NCBI GenBank assembly: GCA_045646925.1
Contig: JAZRLQ010000123.1
Span: 1-6,612, forward strand
Reading direction: 5' to 3'
Origin: QALR01 sp045646925
GTDB lineage: Bacteria > Bacillota > Clostridia > Oscillospirales > CAG-272
DNA: 6,612 bases
The notes beneath the pieces are model-generated. The model was not told where the DNA came from and ran no database searches. It worked only from the letters and a program-made list of their open reading frames with translations. A program made the translations under genes and the position numbers. This document shows positions 5,175 through 6,612 of this stretch, one piece after another; the stretch's first letter is position 1; each line of letters starts with the position of its first letter.

Positions 5175-5696
5175 TCACCGCACGCCTTTGGCTTTTCGGA
5201 TGATCACTCTGTCCCCGACTTGAATCTCGTATGTTTCGCAAACGTTCTCGAGATAACCGCAAACAAGAATAGCTCCATCTGCTCCGACAAGAAGCTGTAA
5301 TTTTCCTTTCTCGGAAATCGGCTCTTCCGTCAGTGGCATTTCCGCCTCAAAGGAACCGATCTTCACAAGCGCCGTATCACCGACAGACACTTCTTCAAAC
5401 ACTTTTTGCGGCATGATATCCAATTCCGCACAGCCGTCCGCGGTCACTCGCACGACCGTCCCTCTCACCGAGCCCGCAAAGCACGAAATCGGCAAAACGA
5501 CCGCCGCAAAAGCGAAAACAGTCAATATCAAAAACAACAGTATCCTTTTCACGCGCTTATTTCTGCGTCTTTCGCGGTCAAGACTTCGGGAATAGAGGAG
5601 GAATTCTTCCGTTGCGGACAATTCTTCCTCGTACCTTTGACCGATGCCGTCAAAAATCGCTTGTTTCAATAAATTTCTGTTATTTTGTTTACTCAT
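5175..5696 (-). CDS. single-span membrane protein, probable regulator (anti-sigma factor) of the adjacent ECF sigma factor
   Basis: The 173-residue protein has a charged cytoplasmic N-terminus (1-50; NLLKQAIFDGIGQRYEEEL then RERRRNKRVKR), one membrane span (about 51-74) and an outside domain (76-173). The N-terminal segment resembles short sigma-partner segments of clostridial ECF operons; no zinc-binding HxxxCxxC motif is present. The outside domain (GTVVRVTADG, VGDTALVKIG, GYLENVCETYEIQVGDRVII) resembles the C-terminal domain of SAM hydroxide adenosyltransferases (DUF62), where a similar NxGN/VGD ending is seen, but the enzyme's N-terminal half is absent. That resemblance is from memory of the family. 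The ATG at 5694-5696 overlaps the end of the sigma gene by 8 bp and has GGTGGAG just upstream, so translation is probably coupled. The frame is open to TTG 5711, but that start is less likely. The anti-sigma role is inferred from context. Confidence 0.7.
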   Translation of the reverse strand: MSKQNNRNLLKQAIFDGIGQRYEEELSATEEFLLYSRSLDRERRRNKRVKRILLFLILTVFAFAAVVLPISCFAGSVRGTVVRVTADGCAELDIMPQKVFEEVSVGDTALVKIGSFEAEMPLTEEPISEKGKLQLLVGADGAILVCGYLENVCETYEIQVGDRVIIRKAKGVR

Positions 5697-6246
5697 GATC
5701 ATCTCCACCAATCGTTTTCATTAAAATCAATTTTCCGCGCGAAAGCCTTGAATAAACGGTGTTTTCGGATAGCTCCAGCATTTCCGCAATTTCCTTGACG
5801 CTCATATCGTAACAAAAATAATACATCAGCACCGCGCTGTATTTTTCATCCATCCGTTTGATGATCTCAACAGCGTTCCGATAAGATTCCTTTATATTCA
5901 TTTTCTCAATGACGTCCTCGTCTGCCAACAGATCCGCGTATTCCTCGATATCGTCGCAATGGCGTTCGTCGGAAACAATATCCCTGACCTCGTTGGCAAC
6001 GATGGAGAGACAGTACGATCTGACCGCCTTCTCAGGCGCCTTCATATTGATTTTATCTATATATTTCGTTATTTTGACGAATGCATTCTGAACGGCGTCC
6101 TCCGCGTCGATCGCGTAATTTTGTATACCGCTCTGTTTTAATCTGCTTTGTGCAAAACAAAGCATAGCGTCATAATAAGTATGATACAAGCGCTCCACTC
6201 TCACAAGAACGCCTTCGTCCGATATCGATAATAAAAAATTAAGCAA
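5689..6246 (-). CDS. ECF-type RNA polymerase sigma factor
   Basis: The 185-residue protein has the two domains of an ECF sigma factor. Region 2 (about 17-96) includes YYDAMLCFAQSRL and DAEDAVQNAFVKI (47-59), the core-binding surface, and AVRSYCLSIVANEVRD (74-89). Region 4 (about 123-180) ends in a helix-turn-helix, MSVKEIAEMLELSENTVYSRLSRGK (148-172), which contacts the -35 element. An acidic linker (97-118) joins them. The start is TTG (6244-6246), chosen because AAAGGGG (6253-6259) sits 6 nt upstream and the first in-frame ATG would cut into region 2. The overlap with the membrane-protein gene points to a sigma/anti-sigma pair. The promoter upstream is a standard sigma-A type, so autoregulation is not evident. 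The specific ECF group and its targets cannot be assigned. Confidence 0.9.
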   Translation of the reverse strand: MLNFLLSISDEGVLVRVERLYHTYYDAMLCFAQSRLKQSGIQNYAIDAEDAVQNAFVKITKYIDKINMKAPEKAVRSYCLSIVANEVRDIVSDERHCDDIEEYADLLADEDVIEKMNIKESYRNAVEIIKRMDEKYSAVLMYYFCYDMSVKEIAEMLELSENTVYSRLSRGKLILMKTIGGDDHE

Positions 6247-6252
6247 TGTGGT

Positions 6253-6259
6253 CCCCTTT
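6253..6259 (-). promoter_or_regulatory. Shine-Dalgarno site that fixes the TTG start of the sigma gene
   Basis: AAAGGGG on the minus strand lies 6 nt before TTG 6246. No in-frame ATG occurs near it; the next in-frame starts are GTG codons about 15 codons downstream without a comparable site. Confidence 0.7.
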
Positions 6260-6276
6260 CCTATTTTCCAATGTCA

Positions 6277-6305
6277 ATTATATCATAAACTATCTGAAAT
6301 TTCAA
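6277..6305 (-). promoter_or_regulatory. extended -10 promoter of the sigma-factor operon
   Basis: The -35 box TTGAAA (6305-6300), a 17-bp spacer and a perfect -10 TATAAT (6282-6277) preceded by TGA form a strong sigma-A-type promoter. Transcription would start near 6270, about 24 nt before the TTG codon. It is not an obvious ECF-type (AAC/CGT-like) promoter. Confidence 0.85.
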
Positions 6306-6509
6306 ACAAGATCCGAAATTTTCGTTCGATTTTTATTTTTCGACCCACCCGATCTTTGCCCTTCATATACTAATACCCGAATATTCGGAAAAATCGTGCA
6401 ATAATCAAAAATTTTTTTCGATTTGAGGACTCCTCGTCCCCTTCATCCCAATACAAAAAGACTTTTCAAATAAACGCCTTAAATTTTTTTATTTTTTTCA
6501 AAAAAGGTA

Positions 6510-6538
6510 TTGACAAAGAGTTTTCAATATGCTATACT
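6510..6538 (+). promoter_or_regulatory. promoter of the tRNA gene
   Basis: TTGACA (6510-6515), a 17-bp spacer and TATACT (6533-6538) preceded by TGC (extended -10). A/T-rich tracts lie directly upstream, as in strong stable-RNA promoters. The start is predicted near 6545, 41 nt before the tRNA. Confidence 0.9.
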
Positions 6539-6585
6539 ATCAAACGTCCCGAGCAGAAAGATACTCTCGAGGGCAATACGTATAA

Positions 6586-6612
6586 TGCGGCATCGCCAAG
6601 CGGTAAGGCAAC
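6586..6612 (+). tRNA. tRNA, probably tRNA-Gln, 5' part (runs off right edge)
   Basis: The first 27 nt of a tRNA are visible: acceptor strand TGCGGCA (6586-6592), U8, then a D arm GCC-AAGCGGTAA-GGC. A first base of U and the string GCCAAGCGGTAAGGCAAC are typical of bacterial tRNA-Gln. The anticodon lies outside the window, so the amino acid is inferred; tRNA-Cys has a similar D arm but normally begins with G. The strong promoter just upstream supports a real gene. Confidence 0.8.

Larger units (their letters stand above)
6247..6585. other. 339-bp A/T-rich divergent intergenic region
   Basis: The region separates the minus-strand sigma operon from the plus-strand tRNA. It holds the sigma-operon promoter (6277-6305), the tRNA promoter (6510-6538) with long A/T tracts just upstream (6484-6506, UP-element-like), and a perfect 12-bp palindrome CCGAATATTCGG (6377-6388). 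The rest shows no gene or clear RNA. Confidence 0.7.

Noticed and set aside
6419..6440. GAGGA-C-TCCTC short inverted repeat as a terminator or operator
   Set aside because: The loop would be a single base and there is no T-run after it; too short to support a call.

Overview
The window looks like chromosomal DNA of a Bacillota bacterium, most likely a member of the Clostridia; I cannot name a genus. The reasons are the gene order rpmG-secE-nusG-rplK-rplA, a short single-span SecE, a zinc-type L33, strong Shine-Dalgarno sites (AGGAGG-like), extended -10 sigma-A promoters, a TTG start, and Gram-positive-style lipoproteins with Ser/Thr/Glu-rich linkers. All protein genes lie on the minus strand; only a tRNA at the right edge is on the plus strand.

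Reading in the direction of minus-strand transcription, from right to left: positions 6247-6585 are an A/T-rich divergent intergenic region with a tRNA promoter on the plus strand and a sigma-gene promoter on the minus strand. Next comes a three-gene module: an ECF-type sigma factor (TTG start, 5689-6246), a single-span membrane protein that overlaps it by 8 bp and is probably its regulator or anti-sigma factor (5175-5696), and a 659-residue lipoprotein with an SH3b domain (3140-5119). A second, unrecognised lipoprotein (2081-2989) has its own extended -10 promoter and ends at a strong intrinsic terminator (2038-2072).

The housekeeping operon follows. A TTGACA-17-TAAACT promoter (1882-1910) drives a leader of about 207 nt that contains an irregular long hairpin and a terminator-like hairpin placed 30 nt before rpmG. 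Then come rpmG (a 49-codon gene), secE, nusG, rplK and the start of rplA, which runs off the left edge. The nusG-rplK gap holds a stem with an asymmetric internal loop that closely resembles the L1-binding site of 23S rRNA. It sits directly upstream of the rplK Shine-Dalgarno site, so it probably allows L1 to autoregulate rplK-rplA.

The most interesting items are the L1-mimic site and its overlap with an SD-sequestering cUUCGg hairpin; the possibly attenuated rpmG leader; and the sigma/membrane-protein/lipoprotein envelope-sensing module, whose membrane protein carries an outside domain that resembles the C-terminal domain of SAM hydroxide adenosyltransferases. I do not see a mobile element, CRISPR array or defence system.
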